From Pseudorhodobacter antarcticus (lineage in GTDB: Bacteria; Pseudomonadota; Alphaproteobacteria; Rhodobacterales; Rhodobacteraceae), in assembly GCF_900110135.1 (NCBI RefSeq), contig NZ_FOCO01000011.1, positions 37,474 through 101,473 of the forward strand: DNA of 64,000 nt. The letters run 5' to 3'. The translations under genes were made by a program, and so were the position numbers. Shown in pieces: positions 36,277-45,989 of the stretch. Below the pieces are notes generated by a model, which did not search any database, was not told where the DNA came from, and worked only from the letters and a program-made list of their open reading frames with translations. How positions within the stretch are numbered: the stretch's first letter is position 1; the number at the start of each line of letters is the position of its first letter.

Positions 36277-36292
36277 AAATCAATACCCTAAC
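36277..36292 (-). repeat. Dispersed 16-base repeat, copy 1
   Basis: AAATCAATACCCTAAC, identical to 42539-42554. Read on the minus strand each copy directly follows a hairpin or palindrome (here GCCTA/TAGGC). Confidence 0.5.
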
Positions 36293-36374
36293 AAAGCGCC
36301 TATTTTTTAGGCACTCAAGCGAAGGGGGCCAAATACAAGGGAAATTCCACACTGGCGCAATATTCCTAACAGAG

Positions 36375-36383
36375 TTATCCACA
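36375..36383 (+). promoter_or_regulatory. Perfect DnaA box TTATCCACA
   Basis: An exact match to the DnaA-binding consensus in an AT-rich intergenic region about 90 bases before uvrC. Only a single perfect box was found, so it may regulate uvrC or be chance rather than mark an origin. Confidence 0.4.
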
Positions 36384-36472
36384 GAAACGGGGGATAGGTT
36401 TGCCCTTGCCCCGGCCATAGGATCGTTGCAGGCAGGCAAAGAATCGATATATCGGCGCAGGGGTGTTTTAAC

Positions 36473-38338
36473 GTGACCACGGATGATCCCAACACCCCAA
36501 CCGGCCACGCGGTTATCCAAGCGTATCTCAAAACCATCGACGGCTCGCCCGGCGTCTACCGCATGCTCAATACCGCGTCCGAGGTGCTGTATGTCGGGAA
36601 GGCGCGCAACCTGCGCAACCGTGTGTCCAACTACGCCCGCCCCTCGGGTCATTCGGGCCGCATCGCCCGCATGATATCCGAAACCGCGACCATGATGTTC
36701 CTCACCACGCGCACGGAGACCGAGGCGCTTTTGCTGGAACAAAACCTCATCAAACAGCTCAAACCGCGCTACAACGTGCTGTTGCGCGACGATAAATCTT
36801 TTCCCAACATCCTCATCCCCACCGATCACGCTTTCCCGATGATTAGAAAACACCGCGGCAAACGCAGTGAAAAAGGCCATTACTTTGGCCCCTTCGCCAG
36901 CGCGGGGGCCGTCAACCGTACCCTAAACCAGCTGCAACGCGTGTTCCTCTTGCGCAACTGCACCGATGCGATGTTCGCGGGCCGCACCCGGCCGTGCCTA
37001 CAATATCAAATCAAACGCTGCGCCGCCCCTTGCGTCGATAAAATCAGTGCCCCCGATTACGCTCGCCTTGTGGCCGATTCCAAACGGTTTCTGGAGGGCA
37101 AAACCACCGATGTGCAGGCCAACCTCGCGTCTGAAATGGCCCGCGCCTCTGATGATATGGAATTTGAACGCGCCGCCGCCCTGCGCGACCGCATCAAGGC
37201 GCTGACCCAAGTCCAATCCGCCCAACACATCAACCCCAAAACCGTGGCCGAGGCGGATGTGATCGCCCTGCATGTCGAAGGCGGCCACGCCTGCGTGCAG
37301 GTGTTTTTCATCCGCGCCAACCAATCTTGGGGCAACCGCGACTTCTATCCCCGCATCCCAAACGATGCCGACGCGGCGGAGATTATGGAGGCTTTCGTCA
37401 CCCAGTTTTACGATGACAAAGAACCCCCGCGCCTCCTCCTCCTCTCGCACGCCGTCGAAAATGAGGATTTGGTGACCCAAGTGCTGTCAGACCGCGCAGG
37501 CCGCCGCGTCGAAATCACGCTGCCCCAACGCGGCGAAAAGGCGGAACTCGTGGAAAACGCCGCCCGCAACGCCCGCGAAAGCCTTGCGCGCAAAATGTCC
37601 GAATCCGCCACGCAAAACCGCCTGCTCGATGCTCTGGCCGAGGCGTTTGATCTCGACAGCCCCCCTCAGCGGATTGAAGTTTACGACAACTCCCACATCA
37701 GCGGCACCAATGCCGTGGGCGGCATGATCGTGGCCGGGGCCGATGGGTTCCTGAAATCACAATACCGCAAATTCAACATCAAATCGGCCGCAGGTGCCAA
37801 TTCCGATGACTTCGGCATGATGAAAGAGGTGCTGACCCGCCGCTTTGAACGCCTGATAAAAGAGGACCCCGATCGCACCTCCGACGCATGGCCCGACCTT
37901 CTGCTGATCGACGGCGGGGCAGGGCAAGTCTCTGCGGTGGCCTCCATCATGTCCGAAATGGGCGTGGATGACATCGCGATGATCGGTGTCGCCAAAGGCG
38001 TGGACCGCGACGCGGGCAAAGAGGAGTTTTACCGCACCGGCCAACGCCCCTTCGCTCTCAGAATGAACGACCCCGTCCTCTACTTCGTACAGCGCCTGCG
38101 GGATGAGGCGCACCGCTGGGCCATCGGCGCGCACCGCGCCAAACGCGCCAAAGCCGTCAGCGCCACGCCGCTGGATGACATCCCCGGCGTTGGCGCCGCC
38201 CGCAAACGCGCCCTCTTGGCCCATTTCGGCTCTGCCAAGGCGGTCAGCCGCGCCGCCATCCCCGACCTCATGGCCGTCGGCGGCATTTCCGAACCCCTTG
38301 CGCAAAAAATCTCCGATTTCTTCAACGAAAAATCCTAG
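36473..38338 (+). CDS. uvrC: Excinuclease ABC subunit C
   Basis: This 621-aa UvrC has a GIY-YIG nuclease domain ([22 protein letters not shown], residues about 25-100), a UvrB-interacting UVR motif (about 205-240), the RNase H-like 5'-incision domain ([28 protein letters not shown], about 400-490) and C-terminal helix-hairpin-helices ([18 protein letters not shown]). It makes both incisions in nucleotide excision repair after UvrAB damage recognition. GTG start; full family length. Confidence 0.97.
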   Translation: MTTDDPNTPTGHAVIQAYLKTIDGSPGVYRMLNTASEVLYVGKARNLRNRVSNYARPSGHSGRIARMISETATMMFLTTRTETEALLLEQNLIKQLKPRYNVLLRDDKSFPNILIPTDHAFPMIRKHRGKRSEKGHYFGPFASAGAVNRTLNQLQRVFLLRNCTDAMFAGRTRPCLQYQIKRCAAPCVDKISAPDYARLVADSKRFLEGKTTDVQANLASEMARASDDMEFERAAALRDRIKALTQVQSAQHINPKTVAEADVIALHVEGGHACVQVFFIRANQSWGNRDFYPRIPNDADAAEIMEAFVTQFYDDKEPPRLLLLSHAVENEDLVTQVLSDRAGRRVEITLPQRGEKAELVENAARNARESLARKMSESATQNRLLDALAEAFDLDSPPQRIEVYDNSHISGTNAVGGMIVAGADGFLKSQYRKFNIKSAAGANSDDFGMMKEVLTRRFERLIKEDPDRTSDAWPDLLLIDGGAGQVSAVASIMSEMGVDDIAMIGVAKGVDRDAGKEEFYRTGQRPFALRMNDPVLYFVQRLRDEAHRWAIGAHRAKRAKAVSATPLDDIPGVGAARKRALLAHFGSAKAVSRAAIPDLMAVGGISEPLAQKISDFFNEKS

Positions 38339-38397
38339 CCCACCCCATCCCACCGCGACCCCAAACGCAAACACCTAAAGTTTATCTAAAACGCCCA

Positions 38398-38418
38398 TTC
38401 ATCTTGGTAAAAATACCT
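38398..38418 (+). repeat. Dispersed intergenic element, copy 2 (CTTGG-N3-AAATACCT)
   Basis: Starts TTCATCTTGG, then TAA, then AAATACCT. It is identical to the inverted copy at 58573-58593 except for the three central bases, and is followed directly by the GC-rich hairpin at 38427. Confidence 0.6.
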
Positions 38419-38426
38419 CGGGGGTC

Positions 38427-38445
38427 CCGGGGGCAGCGCCCCCGG
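38427..38445. repeat. GC-rich hairpin CCGGGGGC-AGC-GCCCCCGG
   Basis: A perfect 8-bp stem with a 3-base loop after the repeat element. A half copy (GGCAGCGCCCCCGG) lies at about 38461-38474. REP-like intergenic structure; there is no T run, so it is not a typical terminator. Confidence 0.5.
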
Positions 38446-38664
38446 TCGACCTATCCCCACAGGCAGCGCCCCCGGCTTGTCCAACCTAAACCCCCAAAAA
38501 CTCTTAAAATCCAAAACATCGCAACAATGCCCCACACTTGCCCCGATCCCGCCATGAATCCCCGTCACACCAAGATCAGCAGCGATTAAGAGTAGCTCGA
38601 TGATACGGACTTAATGCCCCCACCCAGACCGTAAAATCGGATCACTTCGCTGCGCCCAAAAGAC

Positions 38665-38700
38665 CGCCGCCAGCACCGGGTAAGGGGCTGGCGGCGTTTC
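38665..38700. terminator. Intrinsic terminator between uvrC and the asparaginase gene
   Basis: A 10-bp stem CGCCGCCAGC (38665-38674) / GCTGGCGGCG (38687-38696) followed by TTTCTT on the plus strand. On the minus strand the stem is followed by GTCTTTT, so it can also end the convergent gene. Confidence 0.75.
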
Positions 38701-38706
38701 TTCATG

Positions 38707-39735
38707 TCAAACTCCAAATCCCGCGGCCACCCGCAAACTTCCACATTCTATCCCCCGGCGGCTGCGCTCCACCGTGTTCAAGTATTGCCCCACCACCGGG
38801 TGGGCCGCATCCAACACCCCCAGCCGCACCAACAACGCGGTAATCGCCAACTCCGCCCCGCGCGTGCCGCCGTCCATCACTTTCAACGCAATCCCCTTTT
38901 TCAACTCAGGGATAATCGCCACAAACACCGCCTCCGCCCCCGTCTTAATCGCAACCCGGCCCCCCATCGCGCGCATCAACGCGGTACAGGCCCGCCCTTC
39001 ACCCGCCACCATCTCCGGATGCGCCATCATCCCGCGCGACAAACGGTAGGCTGCATTGGCCCGCGCATCGCCGCCTTCCTCCGCACAGGCAAAATACGCC
39101 ATCGCCCGCCCCAAACCTTGCAAGCTGGTCGAATAATTCGGCGCCGAACACCCATCCACGCCAAACCCCGCACTCACCTCGCCCGTCACCTCCTCATGCG
39201 CCGCCTTCACGGCCATTTGCACGGGATGGTCCGCCTCAATATACTCCGCATGCCCGCCCAAATGCTTGTTCAGCATCAAAAATCCGGAATGTTTGCCCGA
39301 ACAATTGTTGTGCCACTGGCAGGGGCTCGCATCGGTTTTAATCAACAAATCCCGCTCCGCCCGGTCCGCAGGCTCTTGCACGCCGCACCGCAAATCCGCT
39401 TCAGTCAGGCCCATATCGCCCAACCACGCCGCCACCGCCTCGCGGTGAATGGCCGCCCCATTGTGGCTGGCACAGACCAAGCCCAACTGCTTTGGCGTCA
39501 AATCCCGCCCCGCCCCGCTTTCCATCAACGGCAATGCCTGCATCATCTTGCAACTCGACCGCGGGAAAATCACCGTGCCCGGATCGCCCCACGCCGCCTC
39601 GATCGACCCATCCGCGCCACAAATCACCGCATGCCCAAAATGCGTGCTTTCCAACTGCCCGCCGCGCCACAATTCCGCAATCGCTGCCGATTTCCCCATT
39701 TTCCCCGTCCCTTTTCCAATTTCCACATCAAACAT
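38707..39735 (-). CDS. Asparaginase (L-asparaginase II, COG4448 family)
   Basis: This 342-aa protein matches the Rhizobium-type asparaginase family: AELWRGGQLESTHFGHAVI, FPRSSCKMMQALPLMESG, the SHNGAAIHREAV segment, CQWHNNCSGKHSGFL, and VDGCSAPNYSTSLQGL. It hydrolyses asparagine to aspartate and ammonia. The start at 39735 (MFDVEIGKG) follows an AGGAAA ribosome site; a second Met (MGKSAAIAEL, 39699) is possible. The frame upstream overlaps the divergent gene and is not coding. Confidence 0.88.
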   Translation of the reverse strand: MFDVEIGKGTGKMGKSAAIAELWRGGQLESTHFGHAVICGADGSIEAAWGDPGTVIFPRSSCKMMQALPLMESGAGRDLTPKQLGLVCASHNGAAIHREAVAAWLGDMGLTEADLRCGVQEPADRAERDLLIKTDASPCQWHNNCSGKHSGFLMLNKHLGGHAEYIEADHPVQMAVKAAHEEVTGEVSAGFGVDGCSAPNYSTSLQGLGRAMAYFACAEEGGDARANAAYRLSRGMMAHPEMVAGEGRACTALMRAMGGRVAIKTGAEAVFVAIIPELKKGIALKVMDGGTRGAELAITALLVRLGVLDAAHPVVGQYLNTVERSRRGIECGSLRVAAGFGV

Positions 39736-39889
39736 GCGCGATTTCCTGCGCATAGGGCTTTTACGACCTGCCCTTTTTGCGTTATGCATGAAATATCGAG
39801 TTGAAACGACCCGTGCCACAGGAAAAGCTCGTGAAACGGGCTGGGCGGTCCGGGACAGAGGCATCAAACGGCTGGAGGCTGTGGAAAAC

Positions 39890-40414
39890 ATGACATCACG
39901 CATCATCGGGGCGCTCGGCGGTCTTTTCATTGGGTTGGGCGCATCCGCTGCCTTCGCGCAATCCGAAACCGAATGTGTTTCCGCCAAAACGGATTGGAGC
40001 GTTTGCGTCTGGCAACAGCCCAAAGAATGTTGGGGCGTCTCCAAACCCAAGGAAACCGTGAACAGCAAAGATGGCCAAGTCGTCTCCGCCCGTCGCGGTG
40101 ACATCCTCATGTTCGTCACCTTCCGCCCCGGCACCGGTGCCAAGGGTGAGGTTTCGTTCACAGGCGGCTATCCTTTCGCCTCCGGTTCCCCCGTCAACGT
40201 CAACATCGACGGCAAATCCTTTGACATGATCTCGGACGGCGAATGGGCGTGGCCAACAAGCCCGTCCGATGACGCAGGCATCCTCGCCGCGATGAAGGCC
40301 GGCGGCTCCGCCATCGTCACCGCACGTTCGGGCCGTGGCACGCAAACCAAAGACACCTTCTCGCTTCTCGGCTTCACCGCCGCGATGGCCGAGGCAGAGC
40401 AGCGCTGCAAATAA
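39890..40414 (+). CDS. Invasion-associated locus B (IalB) family periplasmic protein
   Basis: This 174-aa protein starts with a clear signal peptide ([20 protein letters not shown], cut after AFA-Q). The mature part, with [18 protein letters not shown], four cysteines and [21 protein letters not shown], is the IalB/Bartonella-type fold common in Rhodobacterales. GGAGG lies at 39874-39878. The molecular function is not established; it is probably a structural periplasmic protein. Confidence 0.85.
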   Translation: MTSRIIGALGGLFIGLGASAAFAQSETECVSAKTDWSVCVWQQPKECWGVSKPKETVNSKDGQVVSARRGDILMFVTFRPGTGAKGEVSFTGGYPFASGSPVNVNIDGKSFDMISDGEWAWPTSPSDDAGILAAMKAGGSAIVTARSGRGTQTKDTFSLLGFTAAMAEAEQRCK

Positions 40415-40431
40415 GCGCCCACCGCACCGTT

Positions 40432-40465
40432 AACGCCCCCGCGCGCACCCGCCGGGGGCGTTTTC
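40432..40465 (+). terminator. Intrinsic terminator after the IalB gene
   Basis: Stem AACGCCCCC (40432-40440) / GGGGGCGTT (40454-40462) followed by TTT. Confidence 0.85.
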
Positions 40466-40515
40466 ATTTGCTCAAAACCCCTGTACAGACGGGTTTACCC
40501 TTCAGGATGCCCCAA

Positions 40516-41685
40516 ATGACCGCCCCCATCACCCAAGATGTCCACACCATCCCCCGCAAGTTGCCGCAGGGCGATAAAACCAACATCATCGGCCTCACCC
40601 GTGACCAGTTGCGTGCCGCAGTGATCGCGGCAGGCTGCCCCGAAAAACAGGCCAAAATGCGTGTGGGCCAGCTGTGGCAATGGGTCTATTTCTTTGGCCT
40701 GCGCGATTTTAACGAGATGACCAATCTCTCCAAGGATTTTCGCGCAATCCTTACGGAAAAATTCGAACTCACCTTGCCTGAAGTCGTCACCAAACAAACC
40801 TCCACCGATGGCACCCGCAAATACCTTGTGCGTATTCAGGGCGGGCATGAGGTGGAGGTGGTCTATATCCCCGAAACCGATCGCGGCACCCTGTGCATCA
40901 GCAGCCAAGTCGGCTGCACCCTCACCTGTTCGTTCTGCCACACCGGCACGCAAAAACTGGTCCGCAACCTAACGCCCGGTGAAATCGTCGGCCAGGTTAT
41001 GCTGGCCCGTGATGATCTGAACGAATGGCCCGTCAAAGGCGCGTCGAACGCCGACCCCGCCGCGCGCCTTGTGTCGAACGTGGTGCTGATGGGCATGGGC
41101 GAGCCTTTGTATAATTTCGAAAACGTCCGCGACGCGATGCAAATCGTGATGGATGGCGAAGGCATCGCGCTGGGCCGCCGCCGCATCACGCTCTCCACCT
41201 CCGGCGTGGTGCCCGAAATCGCCCGCACCGCGCAGGAAATCGGCTGCCTGCTGGCCGTCAGCTTCCACGCCACCACAGATGAGGTGCGCGACCAACTGGT
41301 TCCCATCAACAAAAAATGGAACATCGCGACCCTTCTCGATGCTCTGCGCGCCTATCCCGGCCTCACCAATTCCGAACGCATCACGTTCGAATATGTGATG
41401 CTCGACGGGGTGAACGACAGCAAAGAGGATGCCTACCGTCTGGTCGACCTGCTGCGCGGCATCCCCGCCAAGGTTAACCTTATTCCCTTCAACGAATGGC
41501 CCGGCGCGCCCTACAAACGCTCCTCAAACAACCGCATCCACGCGTTCGCGGATATCATCCACGAGGCAGGCTACGCCTCCCCCATCCGCAAACCGCGCGG
41601 CGAAGATATCATGGCGGCGTGTGGCCAGTTGAAATCCGCGACCGAAAAAGTCCGCAAATCGCGGGCAGCGGCCGAACAAGCGTAA
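40516..41685 (+). CDS. rlmN: Dual-specificity RNA methyltransferase RlmN (23S rRNA A2503 / tRNA A37)
   Basis: This 389-aa radical-SAM enzyme has the 4Fe-4S cluster motif CTLTCSFC (Cys134, 138, 141). The two further cysteines required by RlmN are present: Cys127 in [10 protein letters not shown] and Cys369 in DIMAACGQL. It methylates C2 of an adenine in 23S rRNA and some tRNAs. ATG 40516 has AGGAT 9 bases before it; an in-frame ATG at 40507 lacks a ribosome site. Confidence 0.96.
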   Translation: MTAPITQDVHTIPRKLPQGDKTNIIGLTRDQLRAAVIAAGCPEKQAKMRVGQLWQWVYFFGLRDFNEMTNLSKDFRAILTEKFELTLPEVVTKQTSTDGTRKYLVRIQGGHEVEVVYIPETDRGTLCISSQVGCTLTCSFCHTGTQKLVRNLTPGEIVGQVMLARDDLNEWPVKGASNADPAARLVSNVVLMGMGEPLYNFENVRDAMQIVMDGEGIALGRRRITLSTSGVVPEIARTAQEIGCLLAVSFHATTDEVRDQLVPINKKWNIATLLDALRAYPGLTNSERITFEYVMLDGVNDSKEDAYRLVDLLRGIPAKVNLIPFNEWPGAPYKRSSNNRIHAFADIIHEAGYASPIRKPRGEDIMAACGQLKSATEKVRKSRAAAEQA

Positions 41686-41739
41686 CCCGCGCCAACGCCC
41701 AAACAGGCGGCAAACCCCAACCTTTGCCGCCTCAAACGC

Positions 41740-42381
41740 CTAATTCCCCGCCGCCCGCGCCTTTTGCTGCGCGTCAAACTTCTCCCAAACATCCATCCGC
41801 CCCTTTTGGCGCGCATCCGCCAACCACATCTTGCGCCGCGCATCGGGTGTTTCCATCGGGCCATAATGGCCACCGGAATACTTTGGCCAATCTATCGCGA
41901 ACCCTTGCGTGACCATTTCGGCCGACAGGTCGCGCCCGTCCGCCAAATAGCAGCGCGCCACCGTGCGCCCGTGGGCGTCTTGCGCCACAGCCACCGCTCG
42001 AATGATTTGGCCTTTGCACAAATTGACCAGCGCCCATTTTGCGTTTTTGCCGTAGGGATGGTTCATTTCCGGCGCATCAATGCCAAACAATCTGATCTGA
42101 ACTTTGTCGATCACAACCGTATCGCCGTCCACGACATACGCCGACCCGCGCAGCGTGGTAAAGTCCGGCGCAGGCTTTGCGCGGGCTGCATCAAACGGAG
42201 CATACGCAGCGCGCGTGCGCTGACTGGGTTTTGGTTTGTCGCCGCGATTTTTGGGCTCGTCGTTGCCCGTAAACATCCACCACACAGCAAAGACAGCGCC
42301 ACCTAAGAACAGGCCAAGCAATAATAGTTCCAAACCGCTATCCCCAAAAAAACCCGGAATCACCCAAAATCCAGGTAACAA
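41740..42381 (-). CDS. Membrane-anchored thermonuclease (SNase-like)
   Basis: This 213-aa protein has an N-terminal hydrophobic anchor (residues 18-37), a charged linker and a staphylococcal-nuclease-like domain (about 75-175). The catalytic set is visible: Arg97, Asp102 and Glu105 in IRLFGIDAPEMNHPYGKNA, and Arg139 in DAHGRTVARC. It should be a Ca2+-dependent nuclease facing the periplasm. It is divergent from the AEC transporter gene. Confidence 0.88.
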   Translation of the reverse strand: MLPGFWVIPGFFGDSGLELLLLGLFLGGAVFAVWWMFTGNDEPKNRGDKPKPSQRTRAAYAPFDAARAKPAPDFTTLRGSAYVVDGDTVVIDKVQIRLFGIDAPEMNHPYGKNAKWALVNLCKGQIIRAVAVAQDAHGRTVARCYLADGRDLSAEMVTQGFAIDWPKYSGGHYGPMETPDARRKMWLADARQKGRMDVWEKFDAQQKARAAGN

Positions 42382-42538
42382 AGGTTAGCGCGCCACCCCC
42401 ACCAATGTCTCGGTCTTTGTCGCGCGCCTCACCTGCCCCAAATTCGTAGGTCGGGGTTCACCCCGACTCTGCACCCCATCCCCCCAACCCGCAATCCAAA
42501 TCTTAATTTTCCCCTAACAAAAGTAACACAACCAAACA

Positions 42539-42554
42539 AAATCAATACCCTAAC
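42539..42554 (-). repeat. Dispersed 16-base repeat, copy 2
   Basis: AAATCAATACCCTAAC, identical to 36277-36292. Here the palindrome at 42558-42575 lies next to it on the same side as the hairpin of copy 1. Confidence 0.5.
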
Positions 42555-42557
42555 GCC

Positions 42558-42575
42558 TGCATCGCGCGCGATGCA
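42558..42575. repeat. Perfect 18-bp palindrome TGCATCGCGCGCGATGCA
   Basis: A perfect two-fold symmetric sequence beside the 16-base repeat. A related palindrome, GCGATGCATCGC, lies at 50408-50419. It could be a protein-binding site or part of a dispersed element. Confidence 0.5.
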
Positions 42576-42692
42576 CCCCCCGCATCGCACCCCCAACCCC
42601 TGCCACACCCCACCAAAAAACCCACGCCCCCATCTTGCATCCCCACCCGCCCCGTGAAACCAAAGGGATAGCCCCGCGCGAAGGTTTCTTTG

Positions 42693-43619
42693 ATGCTGCC
42701 CATCCTCCTCAAAACCTTGCCTTTCTTTGCCCTCATCGGCTTGGGCTATCTCGCGGGCCGCACCAAGTTTTTCACGGCCGAGGCGACGGGATACCTCACC
42801 AAATTCGTGTTTTATTTCGCCCTGTCGGCCATGCTGTTCCGCTTCGCCTCCAACCTCTCGCTGGCTGAAATTTGGGACAGCCGTTTCGTCGCCGCCTACC
42901 TCTGGGGCTGCGGCGTCGTCTATGTCCTTGCGATGGGCGTGGCCTTTTGGCGCGGCATCCCGGTGGAGGAGGCGGCGATTGAGGCCCAATGCGCCGTGAT
43001 CGGCAACACCGGATTTCTGGGCGTCCCCATGCTGGTCGTCCTCATGGGTCCGCAGGCAGCTGGTCCTGTTCTAATGGTCCTCGCGATTGATCTGATCGTG
43101 TTTTCCACCATCATCACCCTGATCATCACAGGCGTGCGCCAAGGCCGGATGAACTGGGGTGTTTTGCGCGCCCTTGCCCTTGGCCTGCTGAAAAACCCGA
43201 TGATTGTCTCTATGGCGCTTGGCCTCACATGGTCCGCCACGGGCTATCCGGTGCCCGCACCCATCAATGATTTTATGGCCCTTTTGGGCGGTGCCGCCAC
43301 CCCCGGCGCGCTGTTTGCAATCGGCGCGTCGCTTGCCACCAAATCCGCCGAACGGGTCGCCGTCGCGGGCTGGCTTTCCTTTTGCAAACTCGTCCTGCAC
43401 CCCGCCGCCGTCGCCTTTGCCGCCATCGTGCTGTTCAAGGTCGATCCCGGCCCCGCAAGCGTGATGATCGCCGCCGCCGCCTTGCCAGTGGCGGGCAATG
43501 TCTACATTCTGGCGCAGCATTTCGGGGTGGCCCCGCAACGGGTGTCCGCCTCGATCTTAATTTCAACCACGATCAGCATCGTGACCGTCACGATCGTTAT
43601 GGCCCTCGTGATGGGCTAG
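42693..43619 (+). CDS. AEC family transporter (auxin efflux carrier type)
   Basis: This 308-aa protein has ten hydrophobic helices in the two five-helix halves of the AEC family (LLKTLPFFALIGLGYLAGR at the N-terminus; CAVIGNTGFLGVPMLVVLMG near the middle). Bacterial members move organic anions such as malonate or malate; the substrate here is unknown. The ATG at 42693 follows GAAGG. It heads a run of co-directional genes to 47523 with short gaps or overlaps. Confidence 0.87.
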   Translation: MLPILLKTLPFFALIGLGYLAGRTKFFTAEATGYLTKFVFYFALSAMLFRFASNLSLAEIWDSRFVAAYLWGCGVVYVLAMGVAFWRGIPVEEAAIEAQCAVIGNTGFLGVPMLVVLMGPQAAGPVLMVLAIDLIVFSTIITLIITGVRQGRMNWGVLRALALGLLKNPMIVSMALGLTWSATGYPVPAPINDFMALLGGAATPGALFAIGASLATKSAERVAVAGWLSFCKLVLHPAAVAFAAIVLFKVDPGPASVMIAAAALPVAGNVYILAQHFGVAPQRVSASILISTTISIVTVTIVMALVMG

Positions 43620-43627
43620 GGGGACAT

Positions 43628-44458
43628 ATGAAAACCATTTCCGAAAACCGCGCATTCGGCGGCGTCCAAGGCGTCTACAGCCACGCCTCCGAGGTGTGCG
43701 GCTGCGACATGACCTTTGGGATGTTTCTGCCCGAAGAGGCAGAGCATGACCCCGTCCCCGTCCTGTGGTATCTGTCGGGCCTAACCTGCACCCATGAAAA
43801 CGCGATGGTCAAAGCGGGCGCGCAGGCCTGGGCCGCCGAACAAGGCATCGCGCTGATTTTCCCCGACACCAGCCCGCGGGGGCCGGGCGTTTCCAATGAT
43901 GATGCCTTTGATCTGGGGCAGGGGGCGGGGTTTTACGTCAACGCCACGGAAACCCCATGGGCCGCGAATTTTCAAATGTGGGACTATATCACCGACGAAT
44001 TGCCCCGCCTTTTGTTCAGCGCCTACCCCTTGGACGAATCCCGCCAAGCCATCACAGGCCATTCGATGGGCGGCCACGGCGCGTTGACCATCGCCATGTC
44101 CATCCCCGGTCGTTTCCGCTCCGTCTCCGCCTTTGCGCCCATCGCCAATCCCACGGCCAGCGATTGGGGCCGCAAGCAATTCACGGCCTATCTGGGCGCG
44201 GACACGGCCAAATGGGCCGCGCATGACGCCAGCCTGTTGATGAAAAAACGCGGGTTTGATGGCCCCATCTTGATCGACCAAGGCGGGTCTGACCAGTTCC
44301 TTGACCTGCTGCGCCCCGAGGCGTTGGCCGAAGCTGCCGCAAGTGCGCGCCAAAACATTACCTTCCGCATGCAAAAAGGCTATGATCACAGCTATTTCTT
44401 CGTCTCTACCTTTATGGAAGATCACATCAGCTTTCACGCCGATGCCCTTTATGCGTGA
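43628..44458 (+). CDS. fghA: S-formylglutathione hydrolase
   Basis: This 276-aa esterase-D-type enzyme has the nucleophile Ser146 in TGHSMGGHGAL, Asp222 in DQGGSDQF and His254 in GYDHSYFF. It hydrolyses S-formylglutathione to formate and glutathione, the second step of glutathione-dependent formaldehyde detoxification. The first enzyme (AdhC/FlhA type) and Gfa are not in the window. Its start is 8 bases after the AEC transporter stop. Confidence 0.95.
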   Translation: MKTISENRAFGGVQGVYSHASEVCGCDMTFGMFLPEEAEHDPVPVLWYLSGLTCTHENAMVKAGAQAWAAEQGIALIFPDTSPRGPGVSNDDAFDLGQGAGFYVNATETPWAANFQMWDYITDELPRLLFSAYPLDESRQAITGHSMGGHGALTIAMSIPGRFRSVSAFAPIANPTASDWGRKQFTAYLGADTAKWAAHDASLLMKKRGFDGPILIDQGGSDQFLDLLRPEALAEAAASARQNITFRMQKGYDHSYFFVSTFMEDHISFHADALYA

Positions 44459-44464
44459 CCGCCC

Positions 44465-44917
44465 ATGACCGTGATTTACATCGACGCCGATGCCTGTCCG
44501 GTGAAGGCCGAGGCGGAAAAGGTCGCCACCCGCCACGCCATTCGCATGGTGCTGGTGTCCAACGGTGGCATCCGCCCGTCAGCCAATCCGCTGGTGGACA
44601 GTGTTTTTGTGGCCGATGGCCCGGATGAGGCGGACAAATGGATCGCGGATAGCTGCACCAAAGGTGATATCGTGGTGACAGGCGACATCCCGCTGGCGGC
44701 GCGCTGCGTCGAAAACGGCGCGCTGGTCCTGAAACACAATGGCGAGGAACTGCACACCCGCAACATCGGCCAAACGCTGGCCACCCGCGATTTGATGCAG
44801 GATTTGCGCAGCGCTGACCCGTTTCGCCAAGGTGGCGGCAAGCCGTTTTCCAAAACCGACCGTTCGCGATTTTTGGACGCGCTGGAACGGCTGGTTCAGG
44901 CGGCAAAGCGTCAATGA
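44465..44917 (+). CDS. YaiI/YqxD family (DUF188) PIN-like protein
   Basis: This 150-aa protein starts [20 protein letters not shown] and contains [17 protein letters not shown] and a conserved [20 protein letters not shown] tail. Together these define the YaiI/YqxD family, a compact NYN/PIN-like fold with clustered acidic residues that suggest nuclease activity. The real substrate is not established. It follows fghA after 6 bases. Confidence 0.92.
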   Translation: MTVIYIDADACPVKAEAEKVATRHAIRMVLVSNGGIRPSANPLVDSVFVADGPDEADKWIADSCTKGDIVVTGDIPLAARCVENGALVLKHNGEELHTRNIGQTLATRDLMQDLRSADPFRQGGGKPFSKTDRSRFLDALERLVQAAKRQ

Positions 44918-44981
44918 TAAAGGGGGCGTGGATGTCGCAAGGGGAACAGACAGGCGCGCAGGCCAAGGGTGAAGCTTTGCC

Positions 44982-45989
44982 ATGATGACACACACCCCCG
45001 ACCGCCGCATCCTGCTGCTGGGCATCGCCAGCGCGATGGGGGCGTCTGCGTTTTTCTCGATCAATGACAGCGCAATCAAATTCCTAAGCGGCGGCTATGC
45101 GCTGCACCAAATCGTCCTGATCCGCTCGCTGATCGGGTTGGCAGTGATCATGGGCATCGTGCTGTCGTCTGCCGCCGGGCTGCGCGCGTTTCGCACCAAA
45201 CGGCTGGGGTTGCATTTGGTGCGGGGCGGTTTCGTCGTCACCTCCAACCTGTGCTTTTTCCTTGGGCTGGCGGCCATGCCCATCGCCGATGCTGTGGCGC
45301 TGTTTTTCATTGCCCCTTTGTTGATCACCGCACTTTCGGTGCCGATGCTGGGCGAAAAAGTGGGGCCGCGCCGTTGGGCCGCTGTCGGTGTTGGATTGCT
45401 GGGCGTTATCGTGATGCTGCGCCCTGGCATGGGAATTTTCCACCCCGCCATGCTGCTGCCGCTGTTTGCCGCGCTGTGCTATGCCATGCTGCACATGCTG
45501 ACGCGGCGGATGGGGGCCACGGAAAGCGCCATAACCCTGACGCTGTATGTGCAAATGACCTTTATCGGGGTCTGCATTATCAGCGGCCTTATTCTTGGGC
45601 ACGGCGCGTTTTACGATGGGGCGGACCCGTCGCTCGCCTTTTTGACACGCGCGTGGCACTGGCCTGCGATGGCCGATTGGCCCATTTTGGTGCTGACGGG
45701 CTGCGCGTCGGCGATCGGTGCGCTGCTGATCACCCACGCGTACCGCTCGTGTGAGGCGGGGCTGGTCGCGCCGTTTGAATATATCTCTATGCCGCTGGCC
45801 ATTCTGTTTGGCATGGTAATTTTCGGCGAATGGCCCGATGCGGTCGCATGGGTAGGTATCGCGTTGATTTGCGGCGCGGGGCTTTATGTGGTCTGGCGCG
45901 AAACCCGCGTAAAACCGGATGTGCCGCCTTTGGCCTCTGTTCCTGGCAACTTGCGATCTTCGGCTCTTGGTGGCGATACGGAGGCATGA
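44982..45989 (+). CDS. DMT superfamily transporter (EamA)
   Basis: This 335-aa protein has ten hydrophobic helices in two EamA repeats, each with a GEK/GEW-type signature after a helix (MLGEKVGPRRW near residue 122; FGEWPDAVAW near 285). It probably exports an amino acid or nucleoside-like metabolite. Two adjacent Met codons (44982, 44985) can start it. Its last codon overlaps the HAD gene start. A related EamA gene pair lies at 48.4-50.4 kb. Confidence 0.87.
   Translation: MMTHTPDRRILLLGIASAMGASAFFSINDSAIKFLSGGYALHQIVLIRSLIGLAVIMGIVLSSAAGLRAFRTKRLGLHLVRGGFVVTSNLCFFLGLAAMPIADAVALFFIAPLLITALSVPMLGEKVGPRRWAAVGVGLLGVIVMLRPGMGIFHPAMLLPLFAALCYAMLHMLTRRMGATESAITLTLYVQMTFIGVCIISGLILGHGAFYDGADPSLAFLTRAWHWPAMADWPILVLTGCASAIGALLITHAYRSCEAGLVAPFEYISMPLAILFGMVIFGEWPDAVAWVGIALICGAGLYVVWRETRVKPDVPPLASVPGNLRSSALGGDTEA

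Larger units (their letters stand above)
36162..36472. other. AT-rich intergenic region upstream of uvrC
   Basis: No gene is visible in these 311 bases. The region is AT-rich (36250-36330), holds a GCCTA-TTTTT-TAGGC hairpin at about 36299-36313, one copy of the repeat core AAATCAATACCCTAAC, and a perfect DnaA box. Confidence 0.5.
38339..38706. other. Intergenic region between convergent genes
   Basis: This 368-base region holds a dispersed repeat copy, a GC-rich hairpin and a bidirectional terminator. No gene is supported. Confidence 0.5.
42382..42692. other. Intergenic region between divergent genes
   Basis: This 311-base region holds a small hairpin (GTCGGGG 42448-42454 / CCCCGAC 42459-42465), an AT-rich tract (about 42500-42545), a 16-base repeat copy and an 18-bp palindrome. 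Promoters for the nuclease and AEC genes should also lie here. No gene is supported. Confidence 0.5.

Noticed and set aside
38427..38474. GC-rich hairpin after uvrC considered as the uvrC terminator
   Set aside because: It lacks a T run; the clear terminator is at 38665-38700.
42441..42466. tRNA T-arm-like stretch around GGGGTTCACCCC
   Set aside because: A stem-loop is present but no acceptor, D or anticodon arms could be found around it.
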